This document shows, piece after piece, positions 54,826 through 63,635 of a stretch of 64,000 nt of DNA; within the stretch, counting starts at the first letter, position 1, and every line of letters begins with the position of its first letter. The stretch lies in assembly GCA_030849945.1 (NCBI GenBank), contig JAVDKK010000003.1, positions 744,001 through 808,000 on the forward strand, read 5' to 3'. Below the pieces are notes generated by a model. That model saw nothing but the letters and a program-made list of their open reading frames with translations, was not told the origin of the DNA and did no database searches. This stretch comes from Schauerella fraxinea (GTDB taxonomy: Bacteria; Pseudomonadota; Gammaproteobacteria; Burkholderiales; Burkholderiaceae_B). The translations under genes were made by a program, and so were the position numbers.

Positions 54826-56331
54826 ATGACCGATAGGCTAAAGGCAATGCTTGCCTACTTTCAGAAGCACGTCCCTTTCCGATTGGGACCTGCCATAGCG
54901 ACCACGATCTTTTTACTCGTCATGCTATTGCTTCCAGTGCCGGAAGGACTCACGCCCAAAGCTTGGACGCTCCTCGCGATTTTCCTGACCACAATTCTGG
55001 CCATCATCTTGAAGGTCATGCCTATCGGCGTTATGGCGATGATGGCCATGACGATTGTCGCGTTGACGCAAGTCACGTCAACGTCTTCGAAAGGCGCCAT
55101 CACCGACGCGTTGTCGAGTTTGTCCAATCCGCTCATCTGGCTGATTGTCGTGGCCATCCTGATTTCGCGGGGGTTGAAGAAAACAGGACTTGGGAAACGC
55201 ATGGGCCTGCTGTTCATTTCGGTACTTGGCCGCAGAACAATCGGTATTGGATATGGCTTAGCCGTTTGCGAGTTGATGCTGGCACCATTCACACCCAGCA
55301 ATACGGCTCGTGGTGGTGGCATCGTTCATCCGATCATGAAATCGATTGCCGCTGCATTCGGTTCCGACCCGGTGAAGGGTACCGAACGCAAGATGGGTAC
55401 CTATTTGTCGCTTGTGAACATGCATGCGAATACCATTACCTCGGGCATGTTTCTCACTGCAACCGCGCCAAATCCCCTGGTCGTGGACTACGTGGCGCGG
55501 GTGACGAACCAAAGTTTTCATCTGTCCTGGACCACTTGGGCACTGTGCATGGCCTTGCCGGGCCTAGTCTGCCTATTGCTTATGCCACTGCTTATTTCAG
55601 TGCTTTCTCCACCCGAGGTCAAGGTCACACCTGGAGCGATCGAGTACGCAAAAACCGAGCTGAAGGAGATGGGGCCCATCAATGGCAGCGAGAAAGTAAT
55701 GATCGGTACGTTTGGCCTGCTTTTGTTGCTGTGGGCAAACGTACCTGCAATGATCTTCGGCTCGGCGTTCACATTGGATCCCACTGTCGTCGCGTTTGTC
55801 GGATTGTTTGTACTCATCATCACTGGCACGATTGACTGGGATGATGTGCTCTCCGAGAAAAGCGCTTGGGACACGCTTATCTGGTTCGGTGCGCTCGTCA
55901 TGATGGCCGAGCAACTCAACAAGACTGGTGTCATCGGGTGGTTCTCCGACATGCTGAGAAGCGGCATTGCGTCCGCGGGAATAGAGTGGGGTTGGGCCGC
56001 TGCGGTCCTTGTTCTGCTCTTCGTCTTCTCGCACTATTTCTTCGCCAGCACCACGGCACACATCAGCGCAATGATGTTGGCTTTCCTGACTGTCGGCGTT
56101 GCACTGATCCCACCTCAGTACGTCGTGCCGTTCTTGCTGATGATGGTCGCAGGCTCCACGATCATGATGACGCTTACCCATTATGCAACGGGCACTTCGC
56201 CAATCATTTTCGGCAGCGGTTATGTCCCGCTAGGAACATGGTGGCGCGTGGGTTTCGTCATGTGCGTCATCGAACTTGTGATCTATTCGACCTTAGGCAT
56301 CGTGTGGTGGAAGTTGCTCGGATTCTGGTAG
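54826..56331 (+). CDS. DASS-family (SLC13, CitT-like) anion symporter
   Basis: A 501-residue inner-membrane carrier with about 12-14 helices. Family motifs are ELMLAPFTPSNTARGGGIVHPI (first SNT-type sodium/substrate motif), NMHANTITSGMFLTATAPNPLV, and the second ATGTSPIIFGSGYVP near the C-terminus. The closest named group is CitT/TtdT, antiporters or symporters of di- and tricarboxylates. It stands alone; substrate choice is not readable from the sequence. Confidence 0.92.
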   Translation: MTDRLKAMLAYFQKHVPFRLGPAIATTIFLLVMLLLPVPEGLTPKAWTLLAIFLTTILAIILKVMPIGVMAMMAMTIVALTQVTSTSSKGAITDALSSLSNPLIWLIVVAILISRGLKKTGLGKRMGLLFISVLGRRTIGIGYGLAVCELMLAPFTPSNTARGGGIVHPIMKSIAAAFGSDPVKGTERKMGTYLSLVNMHANTITSGMFLTATAPNPLVVDYVARVTNQSFHLSWTTWALCMALPGLVCLLLMPLLISVLSPPEVKVTPGAIEYAKTELKEMGPINGSEKVMIGTFGLLLLLWANVPAMIFGSAFTLDPTVVAFVGLFVLIITGTIDWDDVLSEKSAWDTLIWFGALVMMAEQLNKTGVIGWFSDMLRSGIASAGIEWGWAAAVLVLLFVFSHYFFASTTAHISAMMLAFLTVGVALIPPQYVVPFLLMMVAGSTIMMTLTHYATGTSPIIFGSGYVPLGTWWRVGFVMCVIELVIYSTLGIVWWKLLGFW

Positions 56332-57092
56332 TCGGGTCTTAATAGCGCGATAAATGCAACGGCATGATTTTTCAGCCTCTCAATGAGAAGCTTAAGTGCG
56401 TCAATTCGGCGTCCGACTGATCGCTCAATGGCGCTTGAGCACGTCTTCAAAGGTCATAACTAAACATCACGGATCGTTGTCGAATTGCTTGCGGTTGACT
56501 GACTTTTTTCCGGCCTCAAGTCAAAAATGATTGAGGTCTTACCGCGGCAGTTGAAGCAGACTGACTTTACACGCTGCTGGGCGGACGAAGCTTCGAAGCG
56601 GACTGCCTCGGCATGCTTGAAATGTGCAACGTCCGCGCGGCGCAGCTGCCACAGCATGTGCCGGCCCTGTGCCAGCATACTTGGTGCGCGGAGCGCCGAT
56701 ACGGCAGACGGTGTGGCTCGTGCGCGACGCGAGGGGGGAGAGGTATCAACGCTGGCGGCAATCCGCGCAGCGGCTTTCAGGCGTTGGCAGAGAAGCAGTA
56801 ATTCAAGAGCTAGTTGGATCGACAGTCTTTTGTTCCTATTGCTACGAGCATGAACCTGCACGTTTTCATTCGACGGACGTTTTCCGCGAATCGTTGTCGC
56901 TGAACCCAACGCAGGCGTTGTCGATCGGTCGACCGACTTCAATTCCACCCTTCACAACGCAGACGTTGCTAAGTCCTGAGATGAACTTGAACTTTGACAG
57001 TTGCCACCCGGTACCCTATTTCGGTAGGGTCAGCCGACCTTGCCCGCTTGGTGCTACGGTGACGGCTTCCTAGACTTATTAAAGATATCCCT
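56332..57092. other. 760-bp region without a supported gene
   Basis: Overlapping short frames on both strands, some cysteine-rich (for example on the plus strand at 56620-56700), show no known motif or clear start signal. It may be a decayed gene, but I cannot name it. Confidence 0.4.
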
Positions 57093-57854
57093 GTGAAACC
57101 GAATCCAGCGACCGATGATGTGTTGCGGGTCGCGTTGGTGACAGGCTCCACGTCCGGTATCGGCGCAGCCATTGCGCGTGTATTAGGTGAAGCGGGCTAT
57201 GCGTTAATAATTCACTCGAGAAACTCTGCGGAGACCGGGCGCGCGATGGCTGCCGAAATGAAGCAGGCTATTTACGTGCAAGCTGATCTAGCGCTCGAAG
57301 CCGACCGGGTCAGACTTATTAACGAGGCGATCGCGGCGTGGGGGCAGTTGGACGTGCTGGTCAATAACGCCGGTGTCAGCAAAGTCATTCCCCACGGCGA
57401 CCTTGCCGCGGCTAATTCGGCCGTTTGGCAGGAACTTAACGAGGTCAATGTGGTGGCGCCGTTCCACCTTGTCGCATTGGCCGAGTTGGCGTTGCGCGAT
57501 GCTGCCCGTCACCGTCGGGCAGGGTGCGTCGTAAATATCAGTTCGCATGCCGGCATCCGTCCCAAAGGTGCATCGATTCCCTATGCGGTAAGCAAAGCGG
57601 CGCTGAATCACATGACCCGCTTGCTCGCGGTATCGCTTGGGCCAGACATCCGCGTCAATGCGGTAGCACCTGGTTTGGTCGACACACCGATGACCGCGGA
57701 TTGGACCAGTGCACAGGCGTTGTGGCGCACGCGTGCCCCGATGCGCAGGGCCGCCAGCCCCAACGACATCGCCAAAGCTGTTGCGTTGCTGGTCGAATCA
57801 GATTACTTGACCGGCGAGATACTCCTGTCAGACGGCGGATTGAATCTGACGTAG
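57093..57854 (+). CDS. SDR-family oxidoreductase
   Basis: A 253-residue classical short-chain dehydrogenase, with catalytic residues intact, unlike the SDR at 26794-27573. Cofactor motif TGSTSGIG (about 18-25), NNAG, catalytic Ser in VNISSHAG, and Y-x3-K in YAVSKAAL. The C-terminus LTGEILLSDGGLNLT is typical. The start appears to be GTG 57093. Substrate unknown. Not obviously in an operon. Confidence 0.9.
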   Translation: MKPNPATDDVLRVALVTGSTSGIGAAIARVLGEAGYALIIHSRNSAETGRAMAAEMKQAIYVQADLALEADRVRLINEAIAAWGQLDVLVNNAGVSKVIPHGDLAAANSAVWQELNEVNVVAPFHLVALAELALRDAARHRRAGCVVNISSHAGIRPKGASIPYAVSKAALNHMTRLLAVSLGPDIRVNAVAPGLVDTPMTADWTSAQALWRTRAPMRRAASPNDIAKAVALLVESDYLTGEILLSDGGLNLT

Positions 57855-58089
57855 GTTCGCCCGTGCCGGTGGATAAGGGGAAGGCAGGGTCACCTTGTTT
57901 CGCGGACTTGCCCGAACATGGCCATTTCCCCTAAGCATCACCAGGCTGTTGCATTGCTGCAATCTTGAGCCGCGTCATATTGAATTTCGCGCGCGATATA
58001 CCAAGGTTCTGCTAAGCTCACGCGCCTGCCAAACATAGTTTTACATTTGGAATGACGGGTGATCCGCCCAGTCCAATTCTAGAGAATTC

Positions 58090-58938
58090 ATGATGAGTGA
58101 AAATCAAGTCCTTTCAGTTGCATTGAAAGAAAATGCAGACAGCCTGATCGATTCCTGGCTGTCAGATCTCGAATTGCACGACGCCAGCGAGCGTCGCGCC
58201 GTCGCTACCGAAGCCCGCAATATCTTGCGTGTTTTGGCTGATGCCGTTCAGGGGGGCAGTGAAACGGCCACGCTGAAAGCGGCTGCCGGCTGGGCACCGA
58301 TGCGTGACCTTCTTGCCGCGCTTTCAAAATCGCGCGCCGCGAAAGGTCAATCGGCGGGAGAGACGAGCCAATTTCTCCTTGCGCTCAAAAAGCCCCTTTT
58401 CGATATCACCCAACAACGCCTGGCATCGAATCCTGCTGATCTGGGTGGCGCGCTATTGGCCATCTCGACTGCCGTCGATCGACTTGCTCAGCACACAGTG
58501 ACCGTGTTTCAGCTGGCCCGCGAAGACGTCATCCGACGCCAGCAGGAGGAATTGCTGGAGCTGTCGACGCCTGTGGTGAAGCTCTGGGAGGGCGTGCTGG
58601 CGGTGCCGATGATTGGCGTGCTGGACAGCAATCGCACGCAGATCGTGATGGAAACGCTGCTCCAGAGCATTGTCGATACAGGCTCGGAGATCGCCATTAT
58701 CGACATCACCGGTGTTCCCACTGTTGATACGCTGGTTGCCCAACATCTCTTGAAGACGGTCACCGCCATTCGCTTGATGGGCGCGGAGTGCATCATTAGT
58801 GGTATTCGACCGCAGATTGCCCAAACCATCGTGCATCTTGGCATCGACTTGCAAGGCATCACCACCAAGGCCACTTTGGCCGACGCGCTGGCGCTGGCGA
58901 TGCGCCAGAACGGCTGGCGCGTTTCCCGGGAAGCCTGA
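58090..58938 (+). CDS. rsbR: RsbR-type stressosome sensor (STAS domain)
   Basis: A 282-residue RsbR protein: an N-terminal helical sensory module (about 1-150) and a C-terminal STAS domain (about 165-275), with IAIIDITGVPTVDTLVAQHL and ECIISGIRPQIAQTIVHLG. The Thr in VDTLV corresponds to a phospho-Thr of RsbR. It forms the stressosome core with RsbS, encoded six bases downstream. The N-terminal signal is unknown. Two consecutive ATGs at 58090 and 58093 could start it. Confidence 0.92.
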   Translation: MMSENQVLSVALKENADSLIDSWLSDLELHDASERRAVATEARNILRVLADAVQGGSETATLKAAAGWAPMRDLLAALSKSRAAKGQSAGETSQFLLALKKPLFDITQQRLASNPADLGGALLAISTAVDRLAQHTVTVFQLAREDVIRRQQEELLELSTPVVKLWEGVLAVPMIGVLDSNRTQIVMETLLQSIVDTGSEIAIIDITGVPTVDTLVAQHLLKTVTAIRLMGAECIISGIRPQIAQTIVHLGIDLQGITTKATLADALALAMRQNGWRVSREA

Positions 58939-58943
58939 ACATC

Positions 58944-59318
58944 ATGGATCGCATTCCAATCCTTCGAATGGGCGCCACACTGCTAGTGACCATTCAGGTC
59001 GACATGCAGGATCAGACCGCGCTTACCCTGCAGGACGACCTTGCGGCACAGATCATCAAGACGGGTGCCGATGGCGTGATGATCGACATCTCCGCCATGG
59101 AAATGGTCGATTCTTTCGTGGGCCGAATGCTGACGAATATCTCGAGCATCGCCCGCATTCTTTCCGCCGATACGGTAGTGGTGGGTATGCAGCCGGCCGT
59201 GGCGATTACGCTCGTCGAACTTGGATTATCGCTTGACGGCGTTCGCACAGCGCTCAACGTTGAGCGTGGTATGGCCATGCTTGAAAGATCCCGTCAGGGG
59301 AATCATTTTGGCCGTTGA
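58944..59318 (+). CDS. rsbS: RsbS-type STAS-domain stressosome scaffold
   Basis: A 124-residue single STAS domain: ILRMGATLLVTIQVDMQDQT, then MIDISAMEMVDSFVGRML, where the Ser in VDSFV is the RsbT phosphorylation site, and VVVGMQPAVAITLVELGL. It antagonises RsbT until phosphorylated. Its 3' end overlaps rsbT by 11 bases. Confidence 0.93.
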   Translation: MDRIPILRMGATLLVTIQVDMQDQTALTLQDDLAAQIIKTGADGVMIDISAMEMVDSFVGRMLTNISSIARILSADTVVVGMQPAVAITLVELGLSLDGVRTALNVERGMAMLERSRQGNHFGR

Positions 59319-59712
59319 GCCCACGGGTACGCTTCCCTTGCAGTCCGAGCAGCACATTGTCGCCAGCCGTCAGATGGTGCGCACGCTGTGCCAGGACCTG
59401 AAGCTTTCTCTGGTTGACCTCACGAAAATGGTGACGGCGGCCAGCGAACTGTCACGCAATACGCTCATCCACGGTGGTGGCGGGCAGATGCGCTGGGAGT
59501 TCGTCGAACGCAACGCGCGTCGAGGTCTGCAATTGCACTTTGAAGATCAAGGGCCGGGCATTGCCGACCTGACGCTTGCCATGTCGGACGGCTGGACGAG
59601 CGGCAGTGGCATGGGCCTTGGCCTTCCAGGCAGCAAACGCCTGGTGAACGACTTCGAGGTCGCGTCCACCCCGGGTGTCGGGACTCGCGTGAGCATAACC
59701 AAGTGGAAGTGA
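59308..59712 (+). CDS. rsbT: RsbT-type serine/threonine kinase (GHKL ATPase)
   Basis: A 134-residue HPK-like ATPase starting at TTG 59308, seven bases after GGGG. The N-box is ASELSRNTLIHGGGG, the G1 box FEDQGPGI, the G2 box GSGMGLGLPGSKRL. RsbT phosphorylates RsbR and RsbS; once released it activates a downstream partner. In Bacillus the partner is phosphatase RsbU; here no sigma factor is adjacent, so output may run through the phosphatase fusion and kinases that follow. Confidence 0.93.
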   Translation: MAVEPTGTLPLQSEQHIVASRQMVRTLCQDLKLSLVDLTKMVTAASELSRNTLIHGGGGQMRWEFVERNARRGLQLHFEDQGPGIADLTLAMSDGWTSGSGMGLGLPGSKRLVNDFEVASTPGVGTRVSITKWK

Positions 59713-60722
59713 TCCGCGGCTGGACGCATACGGCTTTTCCGATCGAAGACGAGAGCCGCATCGGCGAGGCGCGTCGATTTGCCGCGCGCGCGGTCGAGTC
59801 ATGGGAATGGAGCGCTGACGATGCCGGGCGACTGGCACTGGTCATCACCGAACTCGGCACCAATCTGCTGCGCCACGCCGTCAATGGACGACTGCTCATT
59901 GCCGCCCGTGCGGACGTGGCTGAAGTCGAGATCCTGTCCATCGATGAGGGGCCGGGGATGGACGATCTGCCCACGTGCATGACGGACGGGCATTCATCCG
60001 GAAGCACGGCGGGTATCGGGATGGGTGCCGTGAAACGGCTGTCCAACGAATTCGATATCCACACGGCGACGCCTGCGGGAACCGTCATCGTGGCACGGGT
60101 GCGTGCGGGCCGGGAGACGGGTCTGTCGGCGACCGCTCCGGTCATGCGGCTCGGCGCGGTGTGCCTGCCAGCACCCGGAGAAATAGAATGCGGCGACGCC
60201 TGGGCCGCAGGCTGGGATGACGCACGCATCGCACTGACGATCGTTGACGGACTAGGCCACGGTCCCGAGGCCGCGAAGGCGTCGTCGGCAGCCGTCGATA
60301 TCTTTGCTGCGGCGCCCGGTGCGAGCATTCAGGACATCGTCCAGCGCACACACATCGGTCTTCAAGCCACACGCGGCGCCGCGTTGTGCGTCGCCGCCGT
60401 CGACATCGCCGCGCGCAAGCTCACTTATGTGGGTGCCGGCAACATCGTCGGGCGCGTCGTATCCGGCGTATTCGACAAATCCCTCGTCACCCAGCACGGC
60501 ACGGCCGGCGCGCAGATTCGCAAGCCGGAAAGTGCGGACGTCGACATTCCTGAGCATGCACTCGTGATCTTTCACAGCGACGGTCTGGCTGCCCGCTGGA
60601 AGCCGGAAACGATCCAGCCCCTGCTGCGACGCGATCCGTCCATCATCGCAGCCGTTCTGCTGCGCGACCACTCTCGCCTGCGCGACGACGCGACCGTCGT
60701 TGTGCTGCGCCTGAATGCCTAG
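59703..60722 (+). CDS. fusion of RsbT/RsbW-like ATPase with RsbX/SpoIIE-like phosphatase
   Basis: A 339-residue two-domain protein starting at GTG 59703. Residues 1-135 form a second GHKL ATPase (VITELGTNLLRHAVNGRLLI and the DEGPGM box); residues 150-339 form a PP2C-type phosphatase related to RsbX/SpoIIE (IECGDAWAAGWDDARIALTIVDGLGHGPEAAKAS, then HSDGLAARW and RDDATVVVLRL with metal-binding Asp residues). Such fusions in Rsb modules dephosphorylate RsbR and RsbS to reset the switch. Start overlaps rsbT by ten bases. Confidence 0.88.
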   Translation: MEVIRGWTHTAFPIEDESRIGEARRFAARAVESWEWSADDAGRLALVITELGTNLLRHAVNGRLLIAARADVAEVEILSIDEGPGMDDLPTCMTDGHSSGSTAGIGMGAVKRLSNEFDIHTATPAGTVIVARVRAGRETGLSATAPVMRLGAVCLPAPGEIECGDAWAAGWDDARIALTIVDGLGHGPEAAKASSAAVDIFAAAPGASIQDIVQRTHIGLQATRGAALCVAAVDIAARKLTYVGAGNIVGRVVSGVFDKSLVTQHGTAGAQIRKPESADVDIPEHALVIFHSDGLAARWKPETIQPLLRRDPSIIAAVLLRDHSRLRDDATVVVLRLNA

Positions 60723-60732
60723 GACGACCATC

Positions 60733-61614
60733 ATGCCCACGCCCGCCGACTCGCAAGATTGCCTGCCCATGGCGCAGGAACTGGCCACTGCCCGTCAGCA
60801 GCTCGATGCCCTGCGCGAGGAACTGGATGAAACCAACCGTGGGGTGGTCGCGCTCTATGCCGAGCTCGACGCCCAAGCTGAACAGCTCAGACGCGCGACG
60901 GAACTGAAAAGCCAGTTTCTGGCCTACATGAGCCATGAGTTCCGCACGCCGATCAGTTCGATTCTCAGCATCACACGCCTGCTCACGGATCGCATCGACG
61001 GACCGTTGACCCCCGAGCAGGAGAAACAGGTTCACTTCATCGAAAGCACCGCAACCGAGTTCTCGGAAATCGTCAACGATTTGCTGGATCTGGCGAAAAT
61101 CGAGGCCGGCCGGGTCGATGTGTCGCCTGAGTGGTTTGAGATGGTGGATCTCTTTTCCGCGTTGCGCGGCATGTTCAAGCCCGGTCTGATCAACCCCGAC
61201 ACCACCCTGATCTTTGAAGAGCCGGTGGATATTGGCCGCATCTACACCGACGATCGCAAGCTCTCACAGATCCTGCGCAACTTCATTTCCAACGCGTTGA
61301 AGTTCACGCTGCAAGGCGAAGTGCGGGTGAGTGCCGTCAGGCAAGACGACCAATTCGTGCGATTTTCCGTGAGCGATACCGGCATCGGTATCGCCGCCGA
61401 GCATCACAGCGCCTTGTTCGACGACTACAGTCAGGTGGATTCGCCGATCCAGAAGCGCTTGCGCGGCACTGGCCTGGGACTGTCGCTCAGCAAGCAGTTG
61501 GCGACGCTGCTCGGCGGCACCGTCGACGTCACCAGCGCACTGGGTGAAGGCTCCGTGTTCTCGATCACCGTGCCTGCGGTGCTTCCCGTTACCCACCCGA
61601 CGGCTCCAGAATAA
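60733..61614 (+). CDS. cytosolic histidine kinase of the Rsb module
   Basis: A 293-residue kinase without membrane helices starting at ATG 60733 (AGGA eight bases upstream). An N-terminal coiled coil (about 12-60, AQELATARQQLDALREELD) precedes the H-box FLAYMSHEFRTPISSIL (His near 72), the N-box LRNFISNALKFTLQG, and G-boxes SDTGIGI and GTGLGLSLS. It follows the phosphatase fusion by ten bases. A partner regulator may be the hybrid kinase encoded next. Confidence 0.92.
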   Translation: MPTPADSQDCLPMAQELATARQQLDALREELDETNRGVVALYAELDAQAEQLRRATELKSQFLAYMSHEFRTPISSILSITRLLTDRIDGPLTPEQEKQVHFIESTATEFSEIVNDLLDLAKIEAGRVDVSPEWFEMVDLFSALRGMFKPGLINPDTTLIFEEPVDIGRIYTDDRKLSQILRNFISNALKFTLQGEVRVSAVRQDDQFVRFSVSDTGIGIAAEHHSALFDDYSQVDSPIQKRLRGTGLGLSLSKQLATLLGGTVDVTSALGEGSVFSITVPAVLPVTHPTAPE

Positions 61615-61616
61615 GC

Positions 61617-63608
61617 ATGCCTTCACGACCGATGATCAGTGCGACCATAGACCGTTCGCTGCATACCGTTCTGGTAGTGGACGACAACCCCGCCACGCGC
61701 TACGCCACGGCGCGCGTCATCCGCGCGGCCGGCTTCCAGACCGAGGAAGCGGGAACGGGCACCGAAGCCCTCACGCTGGCGGGGAGGGGCGTGGCTGCCG
61801 TCGTGCTCGATGTGCACCTGCCCGACATCAATGGGTTTCAGGTGTGCAGCCGTCTGCGCGCGGACGATGCCACGATGACCCTGCCGATCATCCATCTTTC
61901 GGCGGCATTCGTGGATAGCGCCGACAAGGTCGCCGGCCTGGACGCTGGCGCCGACGCCTATCTCGTGCATCCGGTCGAGCCGGCAGTCCTCATCGCGACC
62001 TTGCAGGCGTTGATTCGCGCGCGCATGGCGGAAGAGCGGTTGCGCACCAGCGAGGCCCGGTTTCGCGCCATCTATGATCAGGCGCCGACCGGCATGGCGC
62101 TCATTGACGATCAGGGGCGGTTCGCCGATATCAACCCCGCGTTGATCGCCACGCTGGGACGTGGACGCGATGCCTTGCTGGGCCAATTGGTGAGTGCATT
62201 CGCACCGCCGGAAAAAGCGGCTTTCGTGCAATCGAGAATGGCACGCACGACAGCGTCGCCCAGCTCATGGAAAGAGAATTTTCCGCTGACCAAACCCGAT
62301 GGCACCACTATCCGTCTGGAATGGACCGTGTCGACGCATATCGAGCCGGGCCTGCGTGTGGGGATCGCGCTCGATGTGTCGGAGCGCTACGAGCTGGAAC
62401 GCCGCCGTCGCGAAGTCTTGGAGCGCGAGCAAGCCGCGCGATCCGCCGCCGAACAGCAAAGCCGCACCAAGGACGATTTCGTCGCCGTGCTGTCGCATGA
62501 ATTGCGCAATCCGCTGAATGCGATCGGTGGCTGGGTGCATGTGCTGCTCGTAGGCAAGCGCACGCCCGAACAACTTGAGAAAGGCCTCTCGGCGATCGCG
62601 CGTAGTGTGAAAGCGCAGGCCCGTCTGATTTCGGACATTCTCGACGTATCCCGTATAAGCTCCGGCAAATTGCGGTTGCACCGCGAATGGGTGGCGCCCG
62701 AAGCACTCGTGACCGAATCGCTGGATGCCTTGCGCGTGCAAGCGCAGAGCAAGCGCGTCGAGATTGTGCTGGAGATGCAAGACGCCGATGAGCCCGCATG
62801 GCTGGATGGCACGCGATTTCAACAGATCTTGTGGAACCTGACCTCCAATGCCATCAAATTCTCCGAGTCCGACACCCAGGTTGTGATTCGACTGGCGCGT
62901 GACGGCGATCTCTTGCGCGTGTCGGTCCAGGATTCTGGCCGCGGTATCCGGCCCGATTTTCTGCCGCATATCTTCCAACGCTTCAGCCAAAGCGAGTCGC
63001 CAGATAGCCGCATCCACGGCGGACTCGGCCTGGGGTTGTCCATCACCAAAAACCTTGCCGAATTGCACGGGGGCACGATCGCCGCCGAAAGTAAGGGCGA
63101 AGGGCAAGGCGCCGTGTTTACGGCGGTGTTGAAGGTCGTGCCGGATGGCGAGCTCGCAACGGTAAACGAATCGCACAGCGCGCACACGCCCGCGCCTGAA
63201 CTCTCCGGTTTGCATGTGCTCGTAGCAGAAGATGATCCAGACGCACGTGAAATTCTCACACTGGTGCTGTCGGAAGCCGGCGCAACGGTGAACAGCGCGC
63301 CCAACTACGATGTGGCGATTGCCTTGGCCGGGCAACACTGGCCGGACGTCTTGGTAAGCGATATCGGCATGGCTGGGCGAGATGGCTACGATCTGATGCG
63401 TGCCATACGCAAACTCCAGATCGACCAGGGCAAGCCCGCAATATTTGCCGTCGCGCATACCGCTTTCACCCGAGAGCAGGATCGCGCGAAGGCATTGGAG
63501 GCGGGCTTCGACACGCATCTCGGCAAGCCGCTTCAACCGCATGCACTTATCGCACTGCTGCGCGACAAAGCGTTGAGCTTGGGAAACCAACGGGCTGGCG
63601 TTATCTGA
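61617..63608 (+). CDS. hybrid histidine kinase REC-PAS-HisKA-HATPase-REC
   Basis: A 663-residue cytosolic hybrid kinase. REC1 (about 15-130) keeps the phosphoacceptor in VLDVHLPDING, but the conserved Lys is His (YLVHPVEP). Then come a PAS domain (about 145-265), H-box FVAVLSHELRNPLNAIGG (about 285-302), N-box LWNLTSNAIKFS, G-boxes DSGRGI and GGLGLGLSI, and a C-terminal REC2 (about 530-650) with AEDD, VSDIGMAGRDG and Lys in HLGKPLQ. Starts two bases after the preceding kinase gene. It is probably the phosphorelay output of the Rsb cluster. Confidence 0.93.
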   Translation: MPSRPMISATIDRSLHTVLVVDDNPATRYATARVIRAAGFQTEEAGTGTEALTLAGRGVAAVVLDVHLPDINGFQVCSRLRADDATMTLPIIHLSAAFVDSADKVAGLDAGADAYLVHPVEPAVLIATLQALIRARMAEERLRTSEARFRAIYDQAPTGMALIDDQGRFADINPALIATLGRGRDALLGQLVSAFAPPEKAAFVQSRMARTTASPSSWKENFPLTKPDGTTIRLEWTVSTHIEPGLRVGIALDVSERYELERRRREVLEREQAARSAAEQQSRTKDDFVAVLSHELRNPLNAIGGWVHVLLVGKRTPEQLEKGLSAIARSVKAQARLISDILDVSRISSGKLRLHREWVAPEALVTESLDALRVQAQSKRVEIVLEMQDADEPAWLDGTRFQQILWNLTSNAIKFSESDTQVVIRLARDGDLLRVSVQDSGRGIRPDFLPHIFQRFSQSESPDSRIHGGLGLGLSITKNLAELHGGTIAAESKGEGQGAVFTAVLKVVPDGELATVNESHSAHTPAPELSGLHVLVAEDDPDAREILTLVLSEAGATVNSAPNYDVAIALAGQHWPDVLVSDIGMAGRDGYDLMRAIRKLQIDQGKPAIFAVAHTAFTREQDRAKALEAGFDTHLGKPLQPHALIALLRDKALSLGNQRAGVI

Positions 63609-63635
63609 CCGGTGCGTTGCTCTGGGGCCTTTTTT

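Noticed and set aside
62265..63590. 441-residue minus-strand frame opposite the hybrid kinase
   Set aside because: Shadow frame; no recognisable domain, while the plus strand encodes PAS, kinase and receiver motifs.
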